This document shows positions 35,526 through 46,194 of a DNA stretch of 64,000 nucleotides, piece after piece (within the stretch, counting starts at the first letter, position 1; every line of letters starts with the position of its first letter). Both the position numbers and the translations under genes were made by a program. This stretch comes from Cephalopachus bancanus. Taxonomy: Eukaryota; Chordata; Mammalia; Primates; Tarsiidae. The notes under the pieces are model-generated. The model ran no database searches and was not told the DNA's origin. It worked only from the letters and a program-made list of their open reading frames with translations. The DNA is taken from the NCBI GenBank assembly GCA_027257055.1, contig JAPVLO010000400.1:496001-560000 (forward strand). The letters run 5' to 3'.

Positions 35526-35565
35526 ACTGTTGGTTCTCTTTCTTTGGAGAACCCTGACTAACACA

Positions 35566-35929
35566 GGCTCATTGCCCATTTGTAGCAGAACTTTCTGGTC
35601 AGGCTTTCTACCATATCTAGTCTCACTTTTAAGTCCAAGAAACAAGCACAGGCGAGCTCCATTCCTTCCCTTGCTCGAATGAGGGTGATAACGGTAGTAA
35701 TACTCTGGATGCTGCACAAAAGCCACAGCCCAACTAGGAGGCTGACCTCGACACCCCTGTTCACAGAAGAGGGAGCTAAGGTCTGGACGGCTGAACTCAC
35801 TACCTTTAACGGCATAAGTACAATTATGAGCAGTTTTGGGCAGCAAGCTTAGGGTTCAGCTCCAGGTCCCTTTGACTTGCCTGACTCCCCCAGGTTCAGG
35901 CTTTTGACCTCCATCCCTTGTCATAAAAG
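35566..35929. other. Unique sequence
   Basis: Nothing recognised. Confidence 0.4.
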
Positions 35930-35937
35930 TGGTTTGG

Positions 35938-36236
35938 GCCGGGCGTGGTGGCTCAAGCCTGTAATCCCAGCACTTTGGGAGGCCGAGGTGAGAGGATTGC
36001 CTGAGTCCACGGGTTCAAGTCCTGCCTGGGCAACATGGTGAGACCTCATCTCTGCAATAAATAAATAAATAAAAATTAGCTGGGCGTGGTAGCACGTGCC
36101 TGTAGTTTGGGCTACTCAGAAGGCTGAGGTGGAAAAATTGCCAGAGCCCAGTGGGTCGATGCTGGGGTGGCCATGAGCATGCCACTGCACTCCAGCCTGG
36201 GCAACAGAGTGAGACTTCAACTCAAAAAAAAAAAAA
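35938..36236 (+). mobile_element. Transitional Alu element
   Basis: Flanked by TGGTTTGG at 35930-35937 and 36237-36244. It keeps the ancestral head (CGGGCGTGGTGGCTCAAGCCTG) but has the derived 'caataaataaataaataaa' linker and the CAACTC end. It sits between the AluJ-like and the main lineage. Confidence 0.93.
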
Positions 36237-36244
36237 TGGTTTGG

Positions 36245-38989
36245 CATTTGAAAAAATATTCAGCCCCATCTGGGCACAAACAGGACTCTAAATTATTTTA
36301 TTTCTGAGCCAGTGACAACCACCCAAAGACATTTTCAGGTTCTGAGCACACTATATGAGGTTCAGAGGGAGAGTCTTTCCCTGAGGCCATGTGTTAGAAC
36401 TCTCAGTTTCTCCAGTTTGAGAATGATTTAATGCTCAACCCGTCCACACAGATTGCTTCCATGTCTCTCTCTTCATCTCCAGCTCGGGTCCTTCTCAAAA
36501 GCCTGTTACAGGCAGAGCTGGGCTCTGGTCTGCTTAGAGAGCTCCTTGCTCAGCTCTTCTCAGGCTCCTGGCGGCCCTGTAAGGTCTGTCTTCCGCAGGG
36601 GATCTTGTTGACTGCTCTCCCCATGGGTAAAATACCTCTAGCACATTCCCCAAAATTCTCACTCCTTCCTCACTGCCACATTCTTCTCCCGTCAACCTCT
36701 TCCTTTGTAGGTAAAAAGATTTGGAGGTAGGAGCCAAGGGGAGGAGAGGAGGAAGAAGAGGAGGAAGACCAATGCTATCTCTTTCCTCTCTCCTTCCCTC
36801 TCGAGTCTAGACACAGTAAAAACATAATAAGCATCTTTCAACCGCATGAATAGATGCTGCAGAAGCTGTCACAGAAAAACATCAATGTGTTTTAACACTT
36901 ACGGGATAAAGTATAAGAAAGCCTGTCCACCACTGTTTGGAGATGGGGAAAGGAAAATGACAATATAACAAGAGCCACTGGGCTCCCATTTGGTTCTAGG
37001 TGGATTTTACTATGAAAAACACCATTTGCCTTTCATTGCTGACACGTGCTGGGGGTGGGGGAGATTTTGGCTTACCCAAAAAAGTGTTTGCTGTTTTACA
37101 ATATTCTTTCCCATTTCCCTCGGAGAGATTTACAGAATCATCTTCCTCTTTATTCCCACTGTTTCCCCCTCCCCCACCTTCCTTGATGCCAGAAGCAGCT
37201 GCTGTTGCCTTGGCAACATGACAGGATAAACTTGTTGCTTGTGGACCATCTGTAACCAACCTGGGCTGTGTGGAGGCTATGTGATTCCTTTTCCTGTTTG
37301 TCATCTACCAAAAGTCAGTCCTCCTGGTTCAGCTGCTGACCTGCCTGAGCAACTCTGCAAGGGCTAATCGAACTTCCCACTCCTGTCTCAAAGCCAAAAG
37401 GTGAACCTTGATACATTCCTTTGGATTCAGGTGTTTCCCATAAGACCTCCAGTAAAGCACATGCCTCTTACTTGGGAGACTGGACTCATCAACACATTAC
37501 AACCCAATGGGATTAGTCAATTTCCTAGTAGAAAACAGAATCTCAGTGGATAAAAGCATAGGGAAACCGCTGTGTTTTAAGGTTGTAGGATTTTTACTGA
37601 TATCTTTAATTTATATTTTAAACTGGGTTATCTATTTTTCTTTATTCCAAAAGGAATATAATGCAGTAATTATAAAAAATGACGTTTGCTCTTAAAAGAG
37701 ATTTGAAAAATAGAATTAAAAGATTCTGCTACCCCAAAACAACCACTTTATGTTTTTTCTTATGTACTATACAGATATTTCTTTTAAAAAATAAGATGGA
37801 TTTGTTTTATAAATACAATGTTATATCCTAATTTTCCTATTTTAATGGACATTTTTGAAATGGCATAAATTCTATTTAAACGTGATTTTTTTCTCCTCTC
37901 CCTTTCTCTCTCTTTGCATTGTCTCTTTTACTTGTTAAAGAAAGGGGTCATTTTTTTCCTATAGAGTTTCCTACAGTCTGGGTTTTGCTAGTTGGATTCC
38001 CATGCTGTCATTGATCATGTTCATCTGTTCCTTATATTCCCTAAAAGTTGGTTGCTAAATCTAGAGGTTTGATCAGATTTATGTTTGTTAATTTGGCAAG
38101 AATATTCATAAGCCAGTTGTGAGCTTTCCAGGAGATACACAGACCTGGCTGTCTTTGTTTCTGTGTGGTCAGCAGACACTGATGATTGCGGCCCAGATCC
38201 ATTATTTCATTGAGAATTTCAAAAAGCTAGTGCTCTCATTTGATTATTAATCCTTCATTTATTAACTGTAATACATCTACAAAGAAAAATATCTTCTCAC
38301 TGACTACTTGTTTATACTGAGGTGCAGTTCATACAAGAAAGACAGGATAAATGCTCAATGTATTCCCCTTATGTGCCAGTTATAAAAATAATGAATTAAA
38401 TACCAAACATAATCCAAAGCAAACTAATTAGTTTTCAGTATCATTATGAATAGATAGATTTAAACATAGTTGATGTGTTTTAATCCATTGTAGTTATTAT
38501 TTTAATGATGCTCCAATTGTCCCATCTTCATCAAGTAAGAGCCTCTTCATGCTGGTTTCTGACTATTTAAAGATTCTGGCACTTTTTCTTCCTAATCTTT
38601 TTTTATTATTATTTCCTTACTTTCTGGGGTGATGAGATGTTTCAGGCTCATCTTATACATTTTCTGCTCCAGATCTCGAACTAGCCACTTGTTTTAAAAG
38701 ATCTAGTTTGTTGTTGGGAATATTCATGTAGAAACTACAATCTTGTGTTCTATGTGGAGAACACTTTTTAGGTCTTTTTGGTGGACAGAACTTATTCTCC
38801 TCCTCTTCCTTCCTGTTCTTCTTACCCTTCCCCTCTCTTTCTCTTCTCTTTCTCCTTCTCTTCCACCTCCATCTCCTCTGCCTCATTATCATAAAATACA
38901 CCACTGCAATTATTGCAATTATAATTCAGAGCTACAGTTTCTTTTAACTTCATTCATCTTACACCTGTAACTCCTTTTCTCACACCAAT
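36245..38989. other. Mostly unique sequence
   Basis: About 2.7 kb. Around 37650-37880 the text resembles old L1 3' UTR, but weakly. A pyrimidine-rich tract lies at 38797-38882. No gene recognised. Confidence 0.45.
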
Positions 38990-39420
38990 GACACTAACAT
39001 GATTACTCATTTACTTTATCAACAATATATACACATCAAATTACCCTGCAACTTAGTGACTTGCAACAAGGATAAACACTAATTATATTACAGTTTCCGT
39101 AGATCAGCAAATCATAAGCAGCTTCACTGCATGGTTCTTCTCTACAGGGTCTCTCATGAGATTACAAACTGTTAGTCAGGGTTGCGGTCATCTGAAGGCT
39201 TGACTGGTGCTAGGAGATCTGCTTCCAAGGGGTCCTACTCACATGGCTGGTAAATTGATGCTGGTTATTGTGATCTCAGTTGCTCTTCACAAGACTTCTC
39301 ACGTGGCTGCTAAAGGGTCTGTATAGCATGATGTCTGCCTCCTCCCAAAGTGAACAATTCTAGAAAGCAGGGTGTAAGTGGCAATACTTTTGATGATCTA
39401 GCCTTAGAAGTCACATATTT
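38990..39420 (-). repeat. MLT1-type MaLR LTR fragment, reverse orientation
   Basis: 'gcaacttagtgacttgcaacaagg', 'gtttccgtagatcagcaaatc', 'ggtcatctgaaggcttgactgg', 'actcacatggctgg' and 'gatgatctagccttagaagtcaca' are the complement of a common MLT1-class LTR. It matches the block at 41390-41830 in word order. Confidence 0.6.
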
Positions 39421-39510
39421 TTGTCTATTCTATTATTATGAATGAGTCATTGTGTCTGGCTTACATTCATAGGGAAGAGAATTAGTTTCCTTCTGTTGAA
39501 AAAGGAATAT

Positions 39511-39827
39511 TGGCCGGGCTCGGTGGCTCAGCCTGTAATCCCAGCACTTTGGGAGGCCAAAGCGAGTGGATTGCCTGAGCCCGCAGGTTCAAGAACCGCC
39601 TGGGCAACTTGGCGAGACCTCGTCTCTACAATTAAAAAAAAAAAAAAAAAAAAATCTAGCCAGGTGTGGTAGCATGCACCTGTAGTTTCAGCTACCTGGA
39701 AGGCTGAGGCGGAACGATCGCCAGAGCCCAGCAGGTCGAGGCTGCAGTGGCCAGGAGCGGCCACTGCACTCCATTCTGAGCGACTGAGTGAAACTCCAAC
39801 TCAAAACAAAAACAAAAACAAAAAAAA
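39511..39827 (+). mobile_element. Alu element with exact target duplication
   Basis: Flanked by GAAAAAGGAATAT at 39498-39510 and 39828-39840. Tail is (AAAAAC)n. Mid linker carries a run of about 21 A. Confidence 0.97.
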
Positions 39828-39841
39828 GAAAAAGGAATATC

Positions 39842-40453
39842 AAAGAATTTGCAGACCTATTTCTTCCTACTCTCTGGCTACAGCTTACTTACATTCCCTC
39901 ATATGCAATACACACCCCTTTCAAAAACTCCTATATATATATATTTAATATAATTAGTATAATTAGTGTTTTTCCTTGCTGCAAGTCACACATCAGTATG
40001 TTCACACAAATCACTAAGGCATGTAAATACACAGACACACACATCTTATTCCTTTAAAGCGTCAGCTTGAAGTCGAGGATCTTGTTATGTAAACCAGGTC
40101 CAGGTGTGGTGGATACTCCTCAGGTGTGTTTCCTTGTGACTAGCACCTGAAGTACAGTTTCTCATAATCTGAAGTCCTGTGATCTAAAAATAAAAGTTAT
40201 TTGCCACCTCCTCCCCTCACATACACTTAACATACAATGATGGCACAAGCATAGGATAATCACTATAGTCCCACCCCTTTCAAAACAGGAGATACACAGA
40301 AGTCGCTGACCCATAGCAATTCTGAAATGTGTCAGGTCAGATATTGGAAGTTCCCTGATTAGAATTCAAAGCCTGAGAATAAGGCTCCATGGCTCCCAGC
40401 TCCAGCATCTGAGCTCTTGGTTCCACCTTATAAGTTATCCATTCTTTTTCATG
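39842..40453. other. Unique sequence
   Basis: Nothing recognised. Confidence 0.4.
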
Positions 40454-40463
40454 AAATGTAGCC

Positions 40464-40728
40464 TAACAGGTCTCAGTGGCTCAGCCTGTAATTCCAGCAC
40501 TTTGAGAGACTGAGATGAGTGGTTTGCCTGAGCAATCCAGGGCAACTTGGTGAGGCCTCATCTCTACAATAAATAAAAAAATTAGTTGGGCATGGTAGCG
40601 CACGCCTGTAGTTTCAGCTACTTGGAAGACTGAGGCAGAAGGATCACTGGAGCCCAGCAAGTCGACGCTGGACTGGCTATGAGTATTCCACTGCATTCCA
40701 GCCTGGGTGACGGACTCAAAAAAAAAAA
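40464..40728 (+). mobile_element. Alu element with shortened left arm
   Basis: Flanked by AAATGTAGCC at 40454-40463 and 40729-40738. The usual box B region (GGTTCGAGACC) is gone, replaced by a shorter GAGCAATCCAGGGCAAC join. It is likely a dead copy. Confidence 0.94.
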
Positions 40729-40946
40729 AAATGTAGCCCATATTTCCTGCTAAATAGTTTTCTGATCTTGCTTCTTGCTTGTAGAATCTTGTGGGTTGAA
40801 AGGCCTCTTTTCACTTTATATGAATTCTGCAGCTTTCAATACAAGCTTGTGGTAGTTCCACCAATTTACTTCTCCTAAAAACTTTGTGCTTCTCCTGTGG
40901 TTCTTATTGTTGCCTACTCAGATTAAATCACACACAAAAAACTTTT

Positions 40947-41217
40947 CTTTTTTTTTTGAGTTGGAGTCTCACTCTGTCGCCTAGACTGGAGTGCAGTACA
41001 GCCTCAACCTGCTGTGCTTCAGCAATCCTTCCGCCTCAACCTTCCAAGTAGCTGGAACTACAGGCGTGCACTACCACATTCGGCTAATTTTTTGATTTAT
41101 TGTAGAGATGAGGTCTCACCAAGTTGCCCAGTTGGGTCTTGAATCTGCAGGCTCAGGCAATCCACTCACCTCAGCCTCCCAAGGCACGGGATTACAGGCT
41201 GAGCCACCGAGCCCAGC
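40947..41217 (-). mobile_element. Alu element with internal deletion
   Basis: Flanked by CAAAAAACT at 40935-40943 and 41220-41228. The right arm jumps from GGAGTGCAGT to ACAGCCTCAACC, dropping the GGCCGCTCCCGGCC stem. Confidence 0.93.
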
Positions 41218-41389
41218 TGCAAAAAACTCTTTAAAGTAATACCTTCTAAACCTTGAGCTTCTACTAACAGTCTTTTCAAGGTCCTTTAGGTTTTCATTAA
41301 TACTCTCAGCTTCTGTCAACTGCCCAATTTCCAAGTCACTTCTAAATTCTTAGTTATGGCGGCACCCTACTCCCTGTACAAATTCTGTA

Positions 41390-41830
41390 TTACTACATAT
41401 TAACCTAAAACATAATGTCTTAAAGCAATACCATACATTTATTCTGTCATAGTTTCTGTAGGTTAGAAAACTGAGAGCAGCTCAGCTGGGCAGTTCTGGA
41501 AGTTGCACTAAAGAAGTTGGCCAGGGCTGCAGTGATCTGAAGGCTTGGCCAAGGCTTAAGGATGTGTTTCCAAGGTGTCTTATGACATGACTGGCAAGTT
41601 GGTGCTGGTTGGTGGTGGGAAGGCATAAGTTCCTTTTCATATAGACCTCTCAAAAGGGCTAATGGAATATGGTATTAGGGTTGGCCCAGATCAAGCCATC
41701 CTAGAGAACAATGAGGAAATTGCAATTTTTTTGATGATCTAGCCTCAGAAGTCACACATCACCATGTCCACACAAGTCACTATGGCTGACATTCAAGGGA
41801 AAGGAAATTGGGTTTTACCTTTTGAAGGTG
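41390..41830 (-). repeat. MLT1-type MaLR LTR fragment, reverse orientation
   Basis: Same family as 38990-39420: 'agtttctgtaggttag', 'gcagctcagctgggcagttctgg', 'ctgcagtgatctgaaggcttgg', 'gatgatctagcctcagaagtcacaca'. Confidence 0.6.
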
Positions 41831-42223
41831 AGATATATTTTAAAACACAAACACTACCATGAACAGTATGATTACTAAAAGTAGTTAAATTTTTAACTTT
41901 TTTTTTTTTTTTGGTCCTTAGAGGATATCTTACTAAAGATTCATAGTCAAATTACTATGTCCCAAATTCACTGAAAATTGTTTTCTCTGTTTGCATATGC
42001 CACCAACTTGAAAAGCAGCTGATTTGTTTCATTTAACTTTTGACTTTTGAGGATTTCTTTTTTGTTTTGTTTTATACTTTTATAAAATAACATTAAGGTT
42101 TTAAAGTCAAACTATAGAAGAAAGTATGCTCATAGAGGTCTGGTTTCATTTCTGCATCCTCTGCCCTCTTCCTTATTCTCCTCTATATTAACTTTGTTTT
42201 TCCTTTTTTTTTCATTCATTCTT
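41831..42223. other. AT-rich sequence
   Basis: Nothing recognised. Possibly old L1 debris near 42060-42190. Confidence 0.35.
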
Positions 42224-42520
42224 TCTTTTTTTGAGACAGTCTTGCTCTGTCACCCAGGTTGGAGCACAGTGGTATGATCACAGCTCACCACAGCCTTGAC
42301 TGCCTGGACTCAAGCCATTCTCCTGCCTCAGCCTCCTGAGTAATTGGGACCACAGTCATTTGCCACCATGCCCGGCTAATTTTTATTTTTATTTCATTTT
42401 TGTAGAGACAGGTTCTGTTTACATTTCCCAGGCTGATCTTGAGCTCCTGGTCTCAAGCAATCTTCCCACCTTGGCCTCCTAAAGTTCTGAGAATACAGGC
42501 ATGAACCACTGTGCCCGGCT
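42224..42520 (-). mobile_element. Older AluJ-like element
   Basis: Reverse-oriented, ancestral wording ('gatcacagctcaccacagccttgac') with many private changes. Confidence 0.9.
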
Positions 42521-42839
42521 TATTTTTCCTTTTTAAGAACATAAATAGCTATTTAAATAAATATTTATTACACATTCTAAGAGAAATATTTGCATGTTAT
42601 GCATACTATTCTTCATACTCCTTTTTTAAAATCTACCAATATAACCTGAATTCATTCCACAGTGGTATTTGCAGATAATGTCATCTCTGGCTAATAGTCA
42701 CCATTGTGTAGATGTATGTAGTTTATTTGACCAGTCCCCTATGGAGAGATAAGCTGGATATTTCTTGTCTTTTATCATGACAGATAGTGTGGCAATGAAT
42801 AGCTTTATGCATGTGTCTTTCTACATTTTTTCCAGAAAC

Positions 42840-43123
42840 TTTTTTTTTTTGAGTTGGAGTCTCACTCTGTCACCCAGACTGGAGTGCAGTGGCCGCTCCT
42901 GGCCACCGCAGCCTTGATCTGCTGGGCTCCGGCGATCCTTCCGCCTCAGCCTTCCAAGTAGCTGAAACTATAGGCGCGCGCTACCACGCCCGGCTGAATT
43001 TTTGATTTATTGTAGAGATGAGGTCTTGCCGCCCAGGCGGGTCTCGAACCCGCGGGCTCGGGCAATCCACTCACCTCAGCCTCCCAAAGGCACGGGATTA
43101 CAGGCTGAGCCACCAAGCCCGGC
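42840..43123 (-). mobile_element. Alu element, short-linker subtype
   Basis: Reverse-oriented. The 'cgccgcccaggcggg' join shows the linker deletion subtype. Ends GCCACCAAGCCCGGC. Confidence 0.95.
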
Positions 43124-43211
43124 ACCCCCAGTACTATTAATGATATGACAATGAACATTCTTGTACTTAAATCTCTGTTGAAATTTCTGATTATATCATA
43201 AGAAATTTCTA

Positions 43212-43241
43212 GCCGGGCTCGGTGGCTAGAAAAAAAAAAAA
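43212..43241 (+). mobile_element. Mini-Alu: 5' head joined directly to A tail
   Basis: Only the first 16 Alu bases (GCCGGGCTCGGTGGCT) remain, followed by AG and an A run. It is flanked by AAGAAATTTCTA at 43200-43211 and 43242-43253. The matching flanks show a complete insertion whose body is missing. Confidence 0.85.
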
Positions 43242-43282
43242 AAGAAATTTCTAGAAATTTAGTTGGTAGTCAGTATATGAAC

Positions 43283-43342
43283 TTTTTTTTTTTTTGAGTT
43301 GGAGTCTCACTGTGTCGCCCAGACTGGAGTGCAGTGGCCGCT
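43283..43342 (-). mobile_element. 5'-truncated Alu, last 50 bases only
   Basis: A T run is followed by GAGTTGGAGTCTCACTGTGTC and ends GCAGTGGCCGCT. It is flanked by exact AGTATATGAAC at 43272-43282 and 43343-43353. This is what an aborted target-primed reverse transcription leaves. Confidence 0.9.
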
Positions 43343-43419
43343 AGTATATGAACATTTTAAGGCTGCTGGTACATATTTTCAAGTTGTTTTCAGGGAAAGG
43401 CTATAACAAGTTTATATTC

Positions 43420-43690
43420 TCAGAGGCAGTAAATCTCAGTATCTGGCATCAGAGAGGTCTAGATTCAAATTTTACCTTTACAATTTACTAGTTGAGTGAC
43501 CCTGGGCAGTTTAGTTAATTTTCCTGAGTCACAGCTTCTTTGTCTGGAAATGAGACAAATATTTCTTATCTCATGGTGTTGTGAAGAAAAAAATAAGATA
43601 TTTGACTACATATGTACTTGGGTACACAGGCCAAGTATTTAGTATAGCTTCTGACATATAGTAAGTATTTAATGTTTGTTATTATTCTTG
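43420..43690 (+). repeat. MIR SINE, near full length
   Basis: 'tctagattcaaattttacc', 'tgagtgaccctgggcagtttagttaa', 'tgagtcacagcttctttgtctgg', 'gttgtgaag' and 'tagcttctgacatatagtaagtatttaatg' follow the forward MIR consensus. Confidence 0.8.
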
Positions 43691-43768
43691 GCACCAGCAG
43701 ATGAGAATGTCAGTCTCATAGGAGACTCATCAGCACTGGATATTATTATTTAAAAATATAAAGTGCCA

Positions 43769-44053
43769 GCCGGGCTCGGTGGCTCAGCCTGTAATCCCGT
43801 GCCTTTGGGAGACTGAGGTGAGTGGATTGCCTGAGCCCGCGAGTTCGAGACCCGCCTGGGCAGCGAGACCTCATCTCTACAATAAATCAAAAAAAAATCA
43901 GCCGGGCGTGATAGCGCATGCCTGTAATTCTGGCTACTTGGAAGGCTGAGACAGAAGGATCGCCGGAGCCCAGCAGGTCGAGGCTGCGGTGGCCGGGAGT
44001 GGCCACTGCACTCCTGTCTGGGCGACAGAGTGAGACTCCAACTCAAAAAAATA
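43769..44053 (+). mobile_element. Alu element with exact 17-bp target duplication
   Basis: Flanked by AAAAATATAAAGTGCCA at 43752-43768 and 44054-44070. Short-linker subtype, close to consensus. Confidence 0.97.
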
Positions 44054-44074
44054 AAAAATATAAAGTGCCAATGT

Positions 44075-44526
44075 GAAAGGTAAAAATGCTATCTTGATTT
44101 GACTTGCAATATTTTGATTTCTAATTCTATTGAACATTTTTTAATTTACATATTACTTTTTATTTTATGACCACTTTATTGAGGCATGATTGAGATACAA
44201 AAAAATGCATATTTCACATGCACAGCTGAATTCTGGAGCTTTCATAAAGGTACTCTCACCTGTGGATGGTTGTTAAATTGGTGTTTCAGGGAGGGGTTTG
44301 AGGGCTGGGATCTCCTATTCTGCCATCTTGCCAATAAAACTCTCTACTTATTTATCTTTTTATAAGTTCTTCTGTATGCTCTGTTTACATCCATTATTTA
44401 TATAATTTTAGTTCTTTAAATGCATATGCAAGAGTTTTTAAAATTAGGAATACATCTTTTGTCATAATTGCTGCAAATATATCCCCAATATTTGTTTTCA
44501 GTTTTATTTGTTAAACATTATTTTGG
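44075..44526. repeat. AT-rich, old L1-like 3' region
   Basis: 'gaccactttattgaggcatgattgagatacaa' is a common old L1 3' sequence. The rest is uncertain. Confidence 0.4.
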
Positions 44527-44535
44527 TAGAATTTA

Positions 44536-44537
<2 letters not shown>

Positions 44538-44557
<20 letters not shown>
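44538..44557. repeat. (TA)n tract at Alu junction
   Basis: An AT run sits between the target duplication and the Alu T run. Confidence 0.9.
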
Positions 44558-44584
<27 letters not shown>

Positions 44585-44860
44585 GAGTTGGAGTCTCACT
44601 CAGTCGCCCAGACTGGGGTGCAGTGACCACTCCCGGCCACCGCAGCCTTGACCTGCTGGGCTCCGGCGATCCTTCCGCCTCAACCTTCCAAGTAGCTGGA
44701 ACTACAGGCGCGCACTACCACGCCCAGCTAATTTTTGATTTATTGTAGAGATGAGGTCTCGCCAAGTTGCCCAGGCGGGTCTCGAACCCGTGGGCTCAGG
44801 AAATCCACTCACCTCAGCCTCCCAAGGCGCAGGATTACAGGCTGAGCCACCGAGCCCGGC
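44558..44860 (-). mobile_element. Alu element
   Basis: Reverse-oriented. TAGAATTTATA at 44527-44537 and TAGAGTTTATA at 44861-44871 form a one-mismatch duplication. The T run is unusually long, about 27 bases. Confidence 0.94.
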
Positions 44861-45074
44861 TAGAGTTTATATTTTATATAATCAAGTATTTTCCTTTGTG
44901 ACTACTTCAATAGATTTTTTAAACTCTTTTTTAAGAACTTCACTATTTCAAAACTCAGTTATGTGCCCATCCACAGATTATTTTAGTGTTATTGGGAGCA
45001 TGTATCTCACATACAGAAAAAAATCAATGATTGTAAGTTTGCAGCCTGATGAATTTCCAAGAAATGGACATACT

Positions 45075-45795
45075 CATTATATTAGTTTGCTAAGCCCTCC
45101 AAAACAAAGTACTACAATCTGAGTGGCTTAAACAATAGAAATTTATTGTTTCACAGTTCTAGAGGTCAGAAATCTGAGATCAGAAGGGTCGGTTCCTTCT
45201 GAGGGTTGTGAAGGAGAGGGTTGTGAAGGAGAATACTTCCCATGTCTTTCTCCTAGTTTCTGGCAGTTTATTGGTCATCTTTGACTTTCCTTGGCTTGTG
45301 GTTGTATCTCCTGATCAATATCCTCATTCCCATGTGGTCTCTCTATATACATGCCTCTGTGCTCAAATTTTTCCTTTTTATAAAAGACATCAGAGCCGGG
45401 CTCGGTGGCTCAGCCTGTAATCCCGCGCCTTTGGGAGGCTGAGGTGAGTGGATTGCCTGAGCCTGCGGGTTCGAGACCCACCTGGGCAGGGAGACCTCAT
45501 CTCTACAATAAATCACAAAATCAGCCGGGCGTGGTAGCGCATGCCTGTAATTCCAGCTACTCGGAAGGCTGAGGTGGAAGGATCGCCGGAGCCCAGCAGG
45601 CGAGGCTGCGGTGGCCGGGAGCGGCCACTGCACTCCAGTCTGGGCGACAGAGTGAGACTCCAAATCAAAAAAAAAAAAAAAAAGACATCAGTCATATTGG
45701 ATTAAATTCCACTCTAAAAATCTCAATAAGGTACTGGGAGTTAGGGCTTCAGCATATGTTTTGGAGGGAAACAATTCAACTCATGACATTCATGA
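45075..45795 (-). mobile_element. MLT1-like MaLR LTR, reverse orientation, split by an Alu
   Basis: Left part: 'tattagtttgctaagccctcc', 'tgagtggcttaaacaatag', 'cacagttctagaggtcagaaatctgagatcag'. Right part (45692-45795): 'atattggattaaattccac', 'ggtactgggagttagggcttcagcatatg', 'aattcaactcatgaca'. This is the complement of an MLT1-type LTR. Confidence 0.75.
45394..45680 (+). mobile_element. Alu element nested in LTR
   Basis: Flanked by AAAGACATCAG at 45383-45393 and 45681-45691. Short-linker subtype with CCTGGGCAGGGAGACC. Confidence 0.97.
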
Positions 45796-45958
45796 AACTG
45801 GAACACAGGTCAAGAAACAAAATAATACCAGCTTTCTAGAAGCCTACCTCACACCCCCTTCAGTCAGCACTCCTTGCCAAGTTTACCACACTTGATTTTT
45901 CACACCATAGCTCACCTTTTTTATATTCCTGAACTACACATAAACGGAATCACATAAT
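45796..45958. repeat. Probable old L1 3' debris
   Basis: 'gaacacaggtcaagaaacaaaataatac' and 'cataaacggaatcacataata' resemble the L1M 3' region also seen at 46200-46570. Confidence 0.45.
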
Positions 45959-45960
45959 AT

Positions 45961-46194
45961 ACTGGTGGTGCCCAAAAAATAAATACACATTTTAAGAGAT
46001 GTTATCTATGTATTACTTTTAGTTGGCCGAAATCCAAAGTGTCTGGACACTGCTGGTAACCACTTTGAGCACCTCTCGTAATTAAGGAAGTCATACATGA
46101 CTTGTACTTATCTTTTGTTACTAGCATATATTATTATAATTTTAATACAGTTTTTTCCTTTCTTAAAATGCATATACATTTTTTACATCCTCTG
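45961..46194. mobile_element. Mariner-like MITE candidate
   Basis: Left end CTGGTGGTGCCCAAAAAATA then 'cacattttaagagatg'. Right end 'tttcttaaaatgcatatac' then ATTTTTTACATCCTCTG. Read in reverse, the right end pairs imperfectly with the left. TA lies on both sides. The size, about 235 bp, and TA target fit a non-autonomous TcMar element. Confidence 0.6.

Larger units (their letters stand above)
34784..35565 (+). mobile_element. Widespread mammalian repeat, TGTAATGGTTA ... CCTGACTAACACA, split by an Alu
   Basis: Both ends are readable: start 'tgtaatggttattatgtcaatttgg', end 'ggagaaccctgactaacaca'. The internal 'gactttg/gctttgagtaaagca' and 'gggcctcatccagtcctttgaagg' identify the family, whose formal name I cannot fix. 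A TATATAC/ATGCAT-rich microsatellite grew inside it near 35450-35525. Confidence 0.75.
42540..43400 (-). repeat. Old L1 3' UTR-like segment carrying three Alu insertions
   Basis: Text such as 'tttatttgaccagtcccctatgg', 'ggcaatgaatagctttatgcatg' and 'gacaatgaacattcttgtactt' is typical of L1M 3' regions. A full Alu and two remnant Alus interrupt it. Orientation is uncertain. Confidence 0.45.
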
